Below are positions 1 to 4,408 of a DNA stretch of 11,681 nt, piece by piece. Made by a program: the position numbers and the translations under genes. This DNA is from an archaeon (lineage in GTDB: Archaea; Nanoarchaeota; Nanoarchaeia; Pacearchaeales; GW2011-AR1). The notes beneath the pieces are model-generated. The model did no database searches. It saw only the letters and a program-made list of their open reading frames with translations, and was not told the DNA's origin. Within the stretch, counting starts at the first letter, position 1. Every line of letters begins with the position of its first letter. Where the stretch lies: positions 1 to 11,681 of the forward strand of contig DAOWCW010000016.1 in NCBI GenBank assembly GCA_030639395.1. The letters are read 5' to 3'.

Positions 1-35
1 TCGATGATTTCTTCGAGGAGGGGTTCGAGTTTCAT
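1..35 (-). CDS. 5' end of an unidentified protein, cut by the window edge
   Basis: Only the first eleven codons are visible, reading MKLEPLLEEII. The ATG follows the TAA stop of the small zinc-ribbon gene after two bases, on the same strand, which is typical of a translationally coupled operon member. No clear Shine-Dalgarno site precedes it. Eleven residues are too few to name a family. It could be a chance start codon, but the spacing and the absence of any stop before the edge make a real gene more likely than not. Confidence 0.4.
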   Translation of the reverse strand, partial: MKLEPLLEEII

Positions 36-37
36 TA

Positions 38-190
38 TTAAAAAAGTGTCTGTTGGTTTATGAGTTCGTATCCACAATGACCACAATTTAATTTTAGTTT
101 CCTTTCTCGAATATGAAGCTTGTTGTGATTTCCACAGCATCCGCAAATAAAAATTTTATAAGTCGATTGAAAAATTATATCACAGCCCAT
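38..190 (-). CDS. Small zinc-ribbon protein, 50 aa, function unassigned
   Basis: The protein carries two cysteine pairs, CGCC and CGHC, the second in the context CGHCGYEL, separated by about 18 basic residues. This is the layout of a single four-Cys zinc ribbon. The second knuckle resembles that of small ribbon proteins such as archaeal RNA polymerase subunit Rpo12, but the rest does not match well enough to assign it. I chose the ATG at 190 rather than the in-frame GTG at 229: a strong Shine-Dalgarno match (GGAGGT on the minus strand, 199-204) lies eight bases upstream of this ATG, whereas nothing suitable precedes the GTG. The start overlaps the end of the upstream 72-aa gene by eleven bases and a further gene starts two bases after the stop, so it is the middle gene of a compact operon. 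Confidence 0.55.
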   Translation of the reverse strand: MGCDIIFQSTYKIFICGCCGNHNKLHIRERKLKLNCGHCGYELINQQTLF

Positions 191-398
191 CAACCAACAC
201 CTCCGCAAAGTTTTCATCAGAAATTTCACAGGAGGGAAAGTCGTCGCCCCCCTGCTTTCTCGGGAGATGGATGAGAAAAATGCAAGACTCAGCCTTTTTA
301 GAGAAAGTATAATGGTGATTGATTTGGTTGATATATTCGCTGATTGTGTCGCAGTTTCTTTTTAGGGATTTTTGGATTTGGATTCTTATTTTTTGCAT
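180..398 (-). CDS. Hypothetical 72-aa protein, first gene of the left operon
   Basis: I do not recognise this protein. It has a basic, Ile/Gln/Lys-rich N-terminus, a central segment KKAESCIFLIHLPRKQGGDDF and an acidic C-terminus. No membrane segment or metal site is visible. Support for it being real comes from context: an AT-rich TATA-like block (425-433) lies 26 bases upstream of the ATG, and the 3' end contains the Shine-Dalgarno site of the zinc-ribbon gene and overlaps its start, the pattern of coupled genes. The first half of the coding strand is A/C-rich, opposite to other minus-strand genes in the window, because the strand skew is reversed in this corner. A non-coding explanation remains possible. 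Confidence 0.45.
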   Translation of the reverse strand: MQKIRIQIQKSLKRNCDTISEYINQINHHYTFSKKAESCIFLIHLPRKQGGDDFPSCEISDENFAEVLVDGL

Positions 399-418
399 TT
401 TCTTTGGCTTGATGCAAT

Positions 419-436
419 GGTTAATTTTAAATAACC
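419..436. promoter_or_regulatory. Shared, near-palindromic TATA region between tRNA-Asn and the left operon
   Basis: The block starts GGTTA and ends TAACC around a TTTTAAATA core (425-433), so it can be read as a TATA box in both directions. The core ends 23 bases before the tRNA 5' end on the plus strand and lies 26 bases upstream of the ATG at 398 on the minus strand. These spacings resemble those of the other promoters here. Bidirectional use is inferred. Confidence 0.5.
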
Positions 437-456
437 AAATTAAGATATCTATTCAT

Positions 457-529
457 GCTTCGGTAGCTCAGCAGGTAGAGCGCACGGCTGTTAACCGTGA
501 TGTCGGAGGTTCGAGTCCTCCCCGAAGCG
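457..529 (+). tRNA. tRNA-Asn (anticodon GUU)
   Basis: A complete cloverleaf can be drawn. The acceptor stem GCTTCGG (457-463) pairs with CCGAAGC (522-528), with discriminator G at 529. The D stem is GCTC/GAGC (466-469 with 478-481). The anticodon stem CACGG/CCGTG (483-487 with 495-499) carries the 7-base loop CTGTTAA, giving anticodon GTT at 490-492. The T stem GGAGG/CCTCC (505-509 with 517-521) carries the loop TTCGAGT. There is no intron, and CCA is not encoded, so the 3' end must be added, consistent with the CCA-adding enzyme encoded at the other end of the window. The gene converges with the KH-protein gene. Confidence 0.98.
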
Positions 530-587
530 TATCTGAGAACTTCCGAAATCAAATACAAATACTTTACTCAAAATCTAAAATACATTC

Positions 588-1148
588 CTATTCTTCCCGC
601 AAACCCAAATCATCATCCATCTTATTAATCTTAGCCCCTGCCCTCTCCAAAAAACCAAACACATTCCCATGCTTCGAACCCGAAATCAAACCCTCAATCC
701 CTTGAACCGTCGCACTCAAATGATCCGCATCCACAATAACTCCAATCCTATTATCCTTAATCACAACAGCAGACCCAGTCAACTTCTCAATCGTCCTCTT
801 CGCCTTCCCCTCTCGCCCAATAATCCGCGACCTAACATCCTTCAAATTCTTCCTCCGAGTATGCTCCTTAACCTCAATAAACTCCAAAACAAACTCCTCA
901 TTCAACAACAACAAAGCATCATCAATATCAAACCCAAAATCAATAGCCCTAATAATCTTCTCAACCAAAAACTCATTCAACTCAGCCCCCTTAATAGTCA
1001 CCGACCCTCCGACTTCCGACTTTGTGCCACCAGGAGCATGCCCTTTTGAGGCCCGACTTCCGACATTTATGTGAACCTTAACCCTATTTTCAATACTAGG
1101 CACAGCCCGCTTAATCTTCCGCATATTCTGGACAACAACATTTCTCAT
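588..1148 (-). CDS. KH-domain RNA-processing protein, archaeal Dim2/Pno1 (Krr1-like)
   Basis: Homologues bind pre-rRNA and help mature the small ribosomal subunit. The C-terminal KH domain is clear: IIGREGKAKRTIEKLTG carries the GxxG loop (G111-G114), followed by GVIVDADHL and the conserved end ISGSKHGNVFGFLE. The linker KIIRAIDFGFDIDDALLLLNEEF is typical of the family. The N-terminal KH module is degenerate, with no GxxG before VKVHINV. The 186-aa protein has a roughly 20-residue insertion at 30-49 (Gly/Ser/Lys-rich) between two strands of that module, bounded at DNA level by repeated CCGACTTCCGAC. The start is supported by a TATA box 21 bases upstream. In many archaea this gene neighbours aIF1A and the RIO1 kinase; here aIF1A is close by, but a NUDIX gene lies between and RIO1 is absent from the window. 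The extreme C-terminus is acidic. Confidence 0.88.
   Translation of the reverse strand: MRNVVVQNMRKIKRAVPSIENRVKVHINVGSRASKGHAPGGTKSEVGGSVTIKGAELNEFLVEKIIRAIDFGFDIDDALLLLNEEFVLEFIEVKEHTRRKNLKDVRSRIIGREGKAKRTIEKLTGSAVVIKDNRIGVIVDADHLSATVQGIEGLISGSKHGNVFGFLERAGAKINKMDDDLGLREE
1009..1064. repeat. Heptamer-type direct repeats bounding the insertion in the KH gene
   Basis: The 12-mer CCGACTTCCGAC occurs identically at 1009-1020 and 1053-1064, 44 bases apart start to start. Each copy is made of nearly two ACTTCCG heptamers, the same unit that is repeated five times in the cca gene. The interval encodes residues 29-47 of the KH protein and keeps the reading frame. Confidence 0.85.
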
Positions 1149-1169
1149 AAAACACCAACAAAATTCAAC

Positions 1170-1176
1170 TTTATAA
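1170..1176 (-). promoter_or_regulatory. TATA box of the KH-protein gene
   Basis: On the minus strand this reads TTATAAA. Exactly 21 bases separate it from the ATG at 1148, the spacing seen for most first genes here and expected if transcription begins at or next to the start codon. Confidence 0.65.
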
Positions 1177-1289
1177 GATTAAGTAACGGGAAATTCAACT
1201 CACAAACACTTCATCCCATTCTTCCCAATATACCCACTCAAAAGAATCAACCCAAACCAAACCTCAAGATAATGCCCAACCTATAACCA

Positions 1290-1700
1290 CTAATTGCAAT
1301 ACTTTCTAGCTATATCTCTCACATCTGTATGCACAAGCGGAATGTCATCTAAACAATCCAACGCCACAAATTCTGGAATATTTTCTTCTGACTGTCTTAA
1401 CTTTCCAGAATAATTCTCGCAAATAAACGGATGAAAAATCAAATCTTTAGGTCCATGTTTCGTTTCAAGAGTTCTCTCTTTTTTGGGTAATTCATATAAA
1501 TCCCTAGCCAATGTAACAAGACCAGTTTCTTCTTTTAATTCTCGAATTGCTGCTGCCCTTAAGGATTCCCCATTCTCAACACCCCCCGCAGGAAAACCAT
1601 ATACACCCTCTTTAAACTTAGCTTTTTTAGTATGCCTAACCAAAAGAACCGAATCTTCTTCATATATCACAACACCCACAGTGACTCTTTTTGATTTCAT
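1290..1700 (-). CDS. NUDIX hydrolase, 136 aa
   Basis: The Nudix box is perfect: residues 39-61 fit GX5EX7REUXEEXGU (GGVENGE, seven residues, RELKEETGL), so the metal-binding glutamates E54, E57 and E58 are all present. NUDIX enzymes split nucleoside diphosphates linked to another group. The N-terminal strand RVTVGVVIYEEDSVLLVRH and FPAGG are standard for the fold. The substrate cannot be read from the sequence; candidates include oxidised or non-canonical NTPs, ADP-ribose and mRNA-cap-like ends. The protein is soluble and of typical length. A TATA-like TTATAAA on the minus strand (1724-1730) lies 23 bases upstream of the ATG. The gene sits between aIF1A and the KH protein and shows a weaker strand skew (hand count at 1501-1560: C 17, G 8) than the CCA gene, which may mean it arrived later. 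Confidence 0.9.
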   Translation of the reverse strand: MKSKRVTVGVVIYEEDSVLLVRHTKKAKFKEGVYGFPAGGVENGESLRAAAIRELKEETGLVTLARDLYELPKKERTLETKHGPKDLIFHPFICENYSGKLRQSEENIPEFVALDCLDDIPLVHTDVRDIARKYCN

Positions 1701-1723
1701 CTCAAAAAAAAACCATCCTTAAC

Positions 1724-1730
1724 TTTATAA
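1724..1730 (-). promoter_or_regulatory. TATA box of the NUDIX gene
   Basis: TTATAAA on the minus strand, 23 bases from the ATG at 1700. An ATT/AAT run follows on the upstream side. Confidence 0.55.
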
Positions 1731-1755
1731 TTATTATTATTATCCATTACAATAA

Positions 1756-1859
1756 TTCTAGATTATAGGAGTTTAGACGAGGCGGACGGTTGCGAAGCAC
1801 ACAGACGTGCGTAAGCGTTCTTCTAACGAAATATAAAACGCATAAAAAAATCACTAGAA
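1756..1859. repeat. Copy 1 of a roughly 104-nt structured repeat element
   Basis: The ends are inverted repeats (TTCTAG at 1756-1761, CTAGAA at 1854-1859), with GTTT/AAAC pairing inside (1771-1774 with 1836-1839). The core at 1771-1797 matches 26 of 27 bases in copy 2 (2806-2832). A small apical hairpin GCAC/GTGC (1797-1800 with 1807-1810) occupies the place of the apical hairpin in copies 2 and 3. The right end lies one base from the TGA stop of aIF1A, and a T7 run (1844-1850 read on the minus strand) lies inside it. It may be a 3'-UTR or terminator element, a small RNA or a miniature mobile element. Confidence 0.7.
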
Positions 1860-1860
1860 A

Positions 1861-2217
1861 TCAAAATTCCTCGTCACTAGTACTCAACTTCCCCATCTCC
1901 TTAAGCTTACTAACCTGATTATCCGTATACTTAAACAAAACATCTCCTTTATTATCATCAAATTCCCACGGCTCCACAATAATCGCATCCCCTTCCCTCA
2001 GCCACAAACCTCGCCTTTTCCGACCAGGAACCTTGCAATTCCGTGTCTTCCCATCCATACAAGAAACCAACATCCGAGACCCACCACACCTCTGAGCAAT
2101 AATCCCAATAACCTCACGCCCCCGCGGCAACTTCACACGAACAACACGCTCCTCGCCACCAATAAAAACCTTCGCCTTATTCGGCTTCGACTTATCCTTA
2201 AACTTTCCAAACGCCAT
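1861..2217 (-). CDS. eif1A: Translation initiation factor aIF1A
   Basis: aIF1A binds the A site of the small ribosomal subunit during initiation and promotes start-codon scanning or selection. The 118-aa protein has the family layout: a basic N-terminal tail (FKDKSKPNKAK), the S1-like OB fold with RVKLPRGREVIGIIAQRCGGSRMLV and CMDGKTRNCKVPGRKRRGLWLREGDAIIVEPWEFDDNKGDV, and a short acidic tail ending TSDEEF. Length and motifs are normal. A TATA box (minus-strand TTTTATATAT, 2238-2247) lies 20 bases from the ATG. A GGAGGG further downstream in the leader is too far (about 13 bases) to be a good Shine-Dalgarno site, so leaderless expression is favoured. Structured repeat copy 1 starts one base after the stop. 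Confidence 0.97.
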   Translation of the reverse strand: MAFGKFKDKSKPNKAKVFIGGEERVVRVKLPRGREVIGIIAQRCGGSRMLVSCMDGKTRNCKVPGRKRRGLWLREGDAIIVEPWEFDDNKGDVLFKYTDNQVSKLKEMGKLSTSDEEF

Positions 2218-2237
2218 AACATAGAATAAATCCCTCC

Positions 2238-2247
2238 ATATATAAAA
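2238..2247 (-). promoter_or_regulatory. TATA box of aIF1A
   Basis: TTTTATATAT on the minus strand, 20 bases upstream of the ATG at 2217. Confidence 0.65.
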
Positions 2248-2307
2248 CTAACCTAAACAGAAACCCTTTCCGAATCATCCTAACTTTCCTATCCTGCACA
2301 CTCAACC

Positions 2308-2709
2308 CTACATCAAAACCAACGCAAAAGGAACCCCATCAATTTCCAAAACACCTTCGTCTTTAACAATCCCCAACTCCTTCGCCAAACCAACGCTCTC
2401 CTTCCCAACAAAATTAAACGTAGCATCCTCCCGCGCACACCTCACAATCTCATCCCGAGCCTCACTCTCACTCATAGCCTTCCCATCAAAAAACGCCCCC
2501 GAAACATCCAAAACCCTGCCCGATAAAGATGAAACCTCCTCAGAAGTTCCCAAGTTAGAGGGCACACTATTACGTGGCTCTCCTCCCCCTTCTGATTCCT
2601 GATTCCTGGTTCCTGGTTCCTCGACAAGCTTCCTCCCAAAAACATCCTCATCACAAACCGCAACAACCCAACGATACGACTCATGAACCTTAACCAAAAT
2701 ATTACCCAT
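2308..2709 (-). CDS. DUF424 family protein with a large low-complexity insertion
   Basis: The ends match the archaeal DUF424 family: ILVKVHESYRWVVAVCDEDVFGRKL at the N-terminus and FVGKESVGLAKELGIVKDEGVLEIDGVPFALVLM at the C-terminus, with RVLDVSGAFFDGK and a middle helix of the expected type. The function of the family is not established; it is small, soluble and often near translation genes, as here. Usual length is about 95-100 residues, and this one is 133. The surplus is at about residues 30-63, a Glu/Gly/Ser/Asn-rich segment that includes four heptamer repeats at DNA level and looks disordered. The frame is intact on both sides, so the gene is probably functional. The ATG at 2709 is supported by a TATA box 21 bases upstream, overlapped by a perfect palindrome. 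Confidence 0.85.
   Translation of the reverse strand: MGNILVKVHESYRWVVAVCDEDVFGRKLVEEPGTRNQESEGGGEPRNSVPSNLGTSEEVSSLSGRVLDVSGAFFDGKAMSESEARDEIVRCAREDATFNFVGKESVGLAKELGIVKDEGVLEIDGVPFALVLM
2592..2619. repeat. Tandem heptamers inside the DUF424 gene
   Basis: Four units of CTGATTC or CTGGTTC (two of each) run head to tail, encoding about residues 31-40 (EPGTRNQESE) of the insertion. The unit length is not a multiple of three, so unit gain or loss would shift the frame except in threes. Confidence 0.9.
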
Positions 2710-2714
2710 AACAC

Positions 2715-2738
2715 AAAGTCTTCACAAGACTTTAAAAA
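2715..2738 (-). promoter_or_regulatory. Promoter of the DUF424 gene with a perfect 8-bp-arm palindrome
   Basis: The minus strand has a TATA-like TTTTTAAA (2731-2738), 21 bases before the ATG. The palindrome AAAGTCTTCACAAGACTTT (2715-2733: 8-bp arms, 3-base spacer) fills the space between TATA box and start and overlaps the TATA box. This is where a repressor would block assembly of the initiation complex. Use as an operator is inferred. Confidence 0.55.
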
Positions 2739-2745
2739 ACTAACC

Positions 2746-2774
2746 AAAAAAGAAAAAAGCGCGAAACCCCGCGC
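2746..2774 (-). terminator. GC hairpin with T-tract, end of the aIF2-beta/DUF5679 transcript
   Basis: On the minus strand GCGCG pairs with CGCGC (2770-2774 with 2759-2763) across a 6-base loop, followed directly by TTTTTTCTTTTTT (2758-2746). This is the shape of a hairpin-plus-U-tract intrinsic terminator, uncommon in archaea but consistent with their U-tract-dependent termination. It lies downstream of DUF5679 and just upstream of the next promoter, as expected. Confidence 0.7.
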
Positions 2775-2787
2775 AACTCACTTAAAC

Positions 2788-2890
2788 AATTTTTATTTTT
2801 AGCAGGTTTAGGCGAGGCGGACGGTTGCGAAGTGTGTAAGTACACATGAGCATTCGTCCAACGAAGCATAAACCGCTAAAAATGAAAATT
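2788..2890. repeat. Copy 2 of a roughly 104-nt structured repeat element
   Basis: AATTTTTATTTTTAGC (2788-2803) pairs with 2875-2890 over 16 positions (one G-T). After a bulged A, GGTTTA (2805-2810) pairs with TAAACC (2869-2874). An inner stem GTTG-CGAA (2824-2831) pairs with TTCG and CAAC (2853-2856, 2859-2862). The apex is TGTGT-AAGT-ACACA (2833-2846). The right arm reaches into the TAA stop of the DUF5679 gene (2889-2891), so on that strand the element forms the 3'-UTR, ahead of the terminator. Confidence 0.8.
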
Positions 2891-3083
2891 AAAAGGCTTT
2901 TTTCGCTTCGCCGTCACTTACTGCCTTTTCTGCATTGACTTTAGACATGATAGCACACATTCCACAACCACAAGTAGAACATTTCCCCTTAGCCATATAT
3001 CCGCCTCGCGAAGTCATAGTCATATTTACATCCTTCATTTTCCTTTTCTCTTTACATCTCATACATCTTCCTTCAATCGCCAT
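2889..3083 (-). CDS. DUF5679-type zinc-ribbon protein, 64 aa
   Basis: This small basic protein has CMRC (C7, C10) and CSTC (C35, C38), enough for one four-Cys zinc ribbon. Two extra cysteines (C40, C43) follow directly, making CSTCGCGMC. The intervening segment KEKRKMKDVNMTMTSRGGYMAKGKC and the overall plan match DUF5679, a family of small archaeal ribbon proteins without a known function. A nucleic-acid- or ribosome-linked role is plausible but inferred. It is the second gene behind aIF2-beta (28-base gap) and has a near-ideal Shine-Dalgarno site AAGGAGGT five bases before the ATG. Its stop codon overlaps the arm of structured repeat copy 2. Confidence 0.8.
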   Translation of the reverse strand: MAIEGRCMRCKEKRKMKDVNMTMTSRGGYMAKGKCSTCGCGMCAIMSKVNAEKAVSDGEAKKAF

Positions 3084-3088
3084 TTTTT

Positions 3089-3096
3089 ACCTCCTT
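3089..3096 (-). promoter_or_regulatory. Strong Shine-Dalgarno site of the DUF5679 gene
   Basis: AAGGAGGT on the minus strand, five bases from the ATG. It fixes the start and shows that SD-guided initiation operates here for internal operon genes. Confidence 0.85.
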
Positions 3097-3111
3097 ATAC
3101 ATTTAATTCTC

Positions 3112-3537
3112 TCAAATTTTATGCACTTCATTCTTATTTCCACAAGCCAAACACCGAACAAACAATTTCCCACTCTCCTCATTTAACCCACTATCTGGCT
3201 TCCCACATTTCACACAAATCACATATCTCTTCGCATACTTCTCAATTTTAGCATTAATATTCTTACTTGACAACTTCCTAGACAAAATCAAACGCTCTCC
3301 CTTAATCTCCCCTTGAATCCCAAGTTCCCTCCTTAAAAACTTCAACAAATGCTCCGGACGCCTCCTCAAACAGCCAGCTACCTTCAAAAAATTACTAATC
3401 ACAGTCCTAACCCCTTCATGATGCCCCCTAACCTTCATTATCTCAAACCGCCCAGAACACTCAGAACCATGCCCATTTGAAACATCACTAACCTCAACAT
3501 CCTCATACGCACTATTCAATAATTCCTCATAATTCAT
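3112..3537 (-). CDS. eif2b: Translation initiation factor aIF2, beta subunit
   Basis: aIF2-beta is one subunit of the alpha-beta-gamma factor that brings initiator tRNA to the small ribosomal subunit. The 141-aa protein shows the family order: a short N-terminal helix (MNYEELLNSAYEDV), the central alpha-beta domain with RFEIMKVRGHHEGVRTVISNF and RRPEHLLKFLRRELGIQGEIKGERLIL, then a C-terminal zinc ribbon with C108, C111, C129 and C132 (CVKC, CLAC). All four zinc ligands are present. Length is normal. A minus-strand TATA box (3560-3567) lies 22 bases before the ATG. DUF5679 follows in the same transcription unit. The alpha and gamma subunits are not in this window. Confidence 0.97.
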   Translation of the reverse strand: MNYEELLNSAYEDVEVSDVSNGHGSECSGRFEIMKVRGHHEGVRTVISNFLKVAGCLRRRPEHLLKFLRRELGIQGEIKGERLILSRKLSSKNINAKIEKYAKRYVICVKCGKPDSGLNEESGKLFVRCLACGNKNEVHKI

Positions 3538-3559
3538 GCACTACAGAGACAAGCTTCCC

Positions 3560-3567
3560 TTATAAAA
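3560..3567 (-). promoter_or_regulatory. TATA box of aIF2-beta
   Basis: TTTTATAA on the minus strand, 22 bases upstream of the ATG at 3537. Confidence 0.65.
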
Positions 3568-3597
3568 CCTAACAACACCCATACACCACCAAAAACC

Positions 3598-3634
3598 TTA
3601 TAAACAAAAAGAATTTCGACATATTATAAATTCT
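3598..3634 (+). promoter_or_regulatory. psmB promoter region with two TATA-like boxes
   Basis: TTATAAA occurs at 3598-3604 and at 3624-3630. The second is 24 bases before the ATG at 3655, fitting leaderless expression. It lies inside an inverted repeat AGAATTT (3610-3616) / AAATTCT (3628-3634) that could be an operator. The first box would give a short leader containing GAGG ahead of a TTG at 3646. Confidence 0.5.
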
Positions 3635-3654
3635 AGAGGAATCTCTTGATTAAA

Positions 3655-4320
3655 ATGGACGAAAATCTGAAAAAAAATATACTATCAACAGGAACAAGCC
3701 TAGTCGGGATTGTCTGCAAAGATGGAATAGTCATGGCAGGAGACAGAAAAACAACCGCAGGCGGACAAATCGTAATGAGCAAAAACACACAAAAAGTCTG
3801 CCCAATAAACAACTACTTAGTAATCTCAGGAACAGGAACATCTTCAGATATAGAAGTAGCAAAAAAACTAATCAGGGCACAACTTAAACTAAAGGAACTA
3901 CGAGACAAAAAAAGAGCAACAGTAAAAGAAGCCGCAAACCTAATCGCTACATCAAACTACCAAAATATCAGAAAACCCACAATGATACCATTCATGGCAG
4001 GACTAATGGTAGGCGGACTGAACGAAGACGGCACAACAGAGCTATATTCCGTAGAACCAGCAGGAAGCACAATGAAAGTAGAAGACTTCGATGCAAATTT
4101 CTCCTCAGGAATGCCATATATTCTCGGACTCCTAGAAAGAATGTACAAAAAAGGATTAACAATAGAACAAGGAATAGAATTAGCAATTGAATCAATAAAG
4201 TCTTCCTCAGAACGAGATCCAGCCTCAGGTCACGGCATAGACGTATTCACAATAACTTCCAAAGAAATCAAACACGTGACAAAACAAAAAGTAGAAGCAG
4301 TATACAAAGAATATAATTAA
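3655..4320 (+). CDS. psmB: Proteasome subunit beta
   Basis: This is the catalytic subunit of the 20S proteasome, an N-terminal-nucleophile hydrolase that degrades proteins in the cytosol with PsmA rings. A 13-residue propeptide (MDENLKKNILSTG) precedes the cleavage site G-TSLVGI, so T14 becomes the catalytic Thr1 after self-processing. Downstream, GDRKTTAGG supplies the equivalent of Asp17, and the lysine in SKNTQK fits Lys33 with one extra residue. ERDPASGHGIDV near the end supplies the conserved SG motif. Length (221 aa) is normal. I prefer the ATG at 3655 because a TATA box lies 24 bases upstream. A TTG at 3646, with GAGG six bases ahead, would add MIK. psmB followed by aCPSF1 is, from memory, also seen in Methanocaldococcus jannaschii. 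PsmA is not in the window. Confidence 0.96.
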   Translation: MDENLKKNILSTGTSLVGIVCKDGIVMAGDRKTTAGGQIVMSKNTQKVCPINNYLVISGTGTSSDIEVAKKLIRAQLKLKELRDKKRATVKEAANLIATSNYQNIRKPTMIPFMAGLMVGGLNEDGTTELYSVEPAGSTMKVEDFDANFSSGMPYILGLLERMYKKGLTIEQGIELAIESIKSSSERDPASGHGIDVFTITSKEIKHVTKQKVEAVYKEYN

Positions 4321-4394
4321 CTATCACATTAAAAATGAAATCAAATCTAATAACATATACTGAACAAGTCGTGAAGAATAACCAACAGCATGCC

Positions 4395-4399
4395 GGAGG
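4395..4399 (+). promoter_or_regulatory. Shine-Dalgarno site of aCPSF1
   Basis: GGAGG, nine bases before the ATG at 4409. With an 88-base gap after psmB and no clear TATA box at leaderless spacing, it suggests co-transcription with psmB. Confidence 0.65.
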
Positions 4400-4408
4400 C
4401 ACTCCTAA

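Noticed and set aside
191..229. GTG start giving a 63-aa form of the small zinc-ribbon protein
   Set aside because: The sequence ahead of the GTG is not SD-like, whereas GGAGGT lies eight bases before the internal ATG at 190.
319..705. Plus-strand open frame of 128 codons
   Set aside because: It runs straight through the tRNA-Asn gene and into the antisense of the KH-protein gene; no family resemblance.
669..1286. Plus-strand open frames opposite the KH gene and its promoter
   Set aside because: Asn/Leu/Pro/Ile-rich translations typical of the C/A-rich complement of real genes; no motifs.
2472..2747. Second minus-strand frame over the DUF424 gene
   Set aside because: It overlaps a recognisable family protein in another frame and ends in the repeat tract; no domain is visible.
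1756..2890. Insertion sequence remnants
   Set aside because: The elements have paired ends, but no transposase fragments and no target-site duplications that I could find; they are therefore listed as structured repeats only.
4321..4408. Possible promoter between psmB and aCPSF1
   Set aside because: AT-rich bits such as CATATAC exist, but none at the spacing of the other promoters; the SD site fits co-transcription better.
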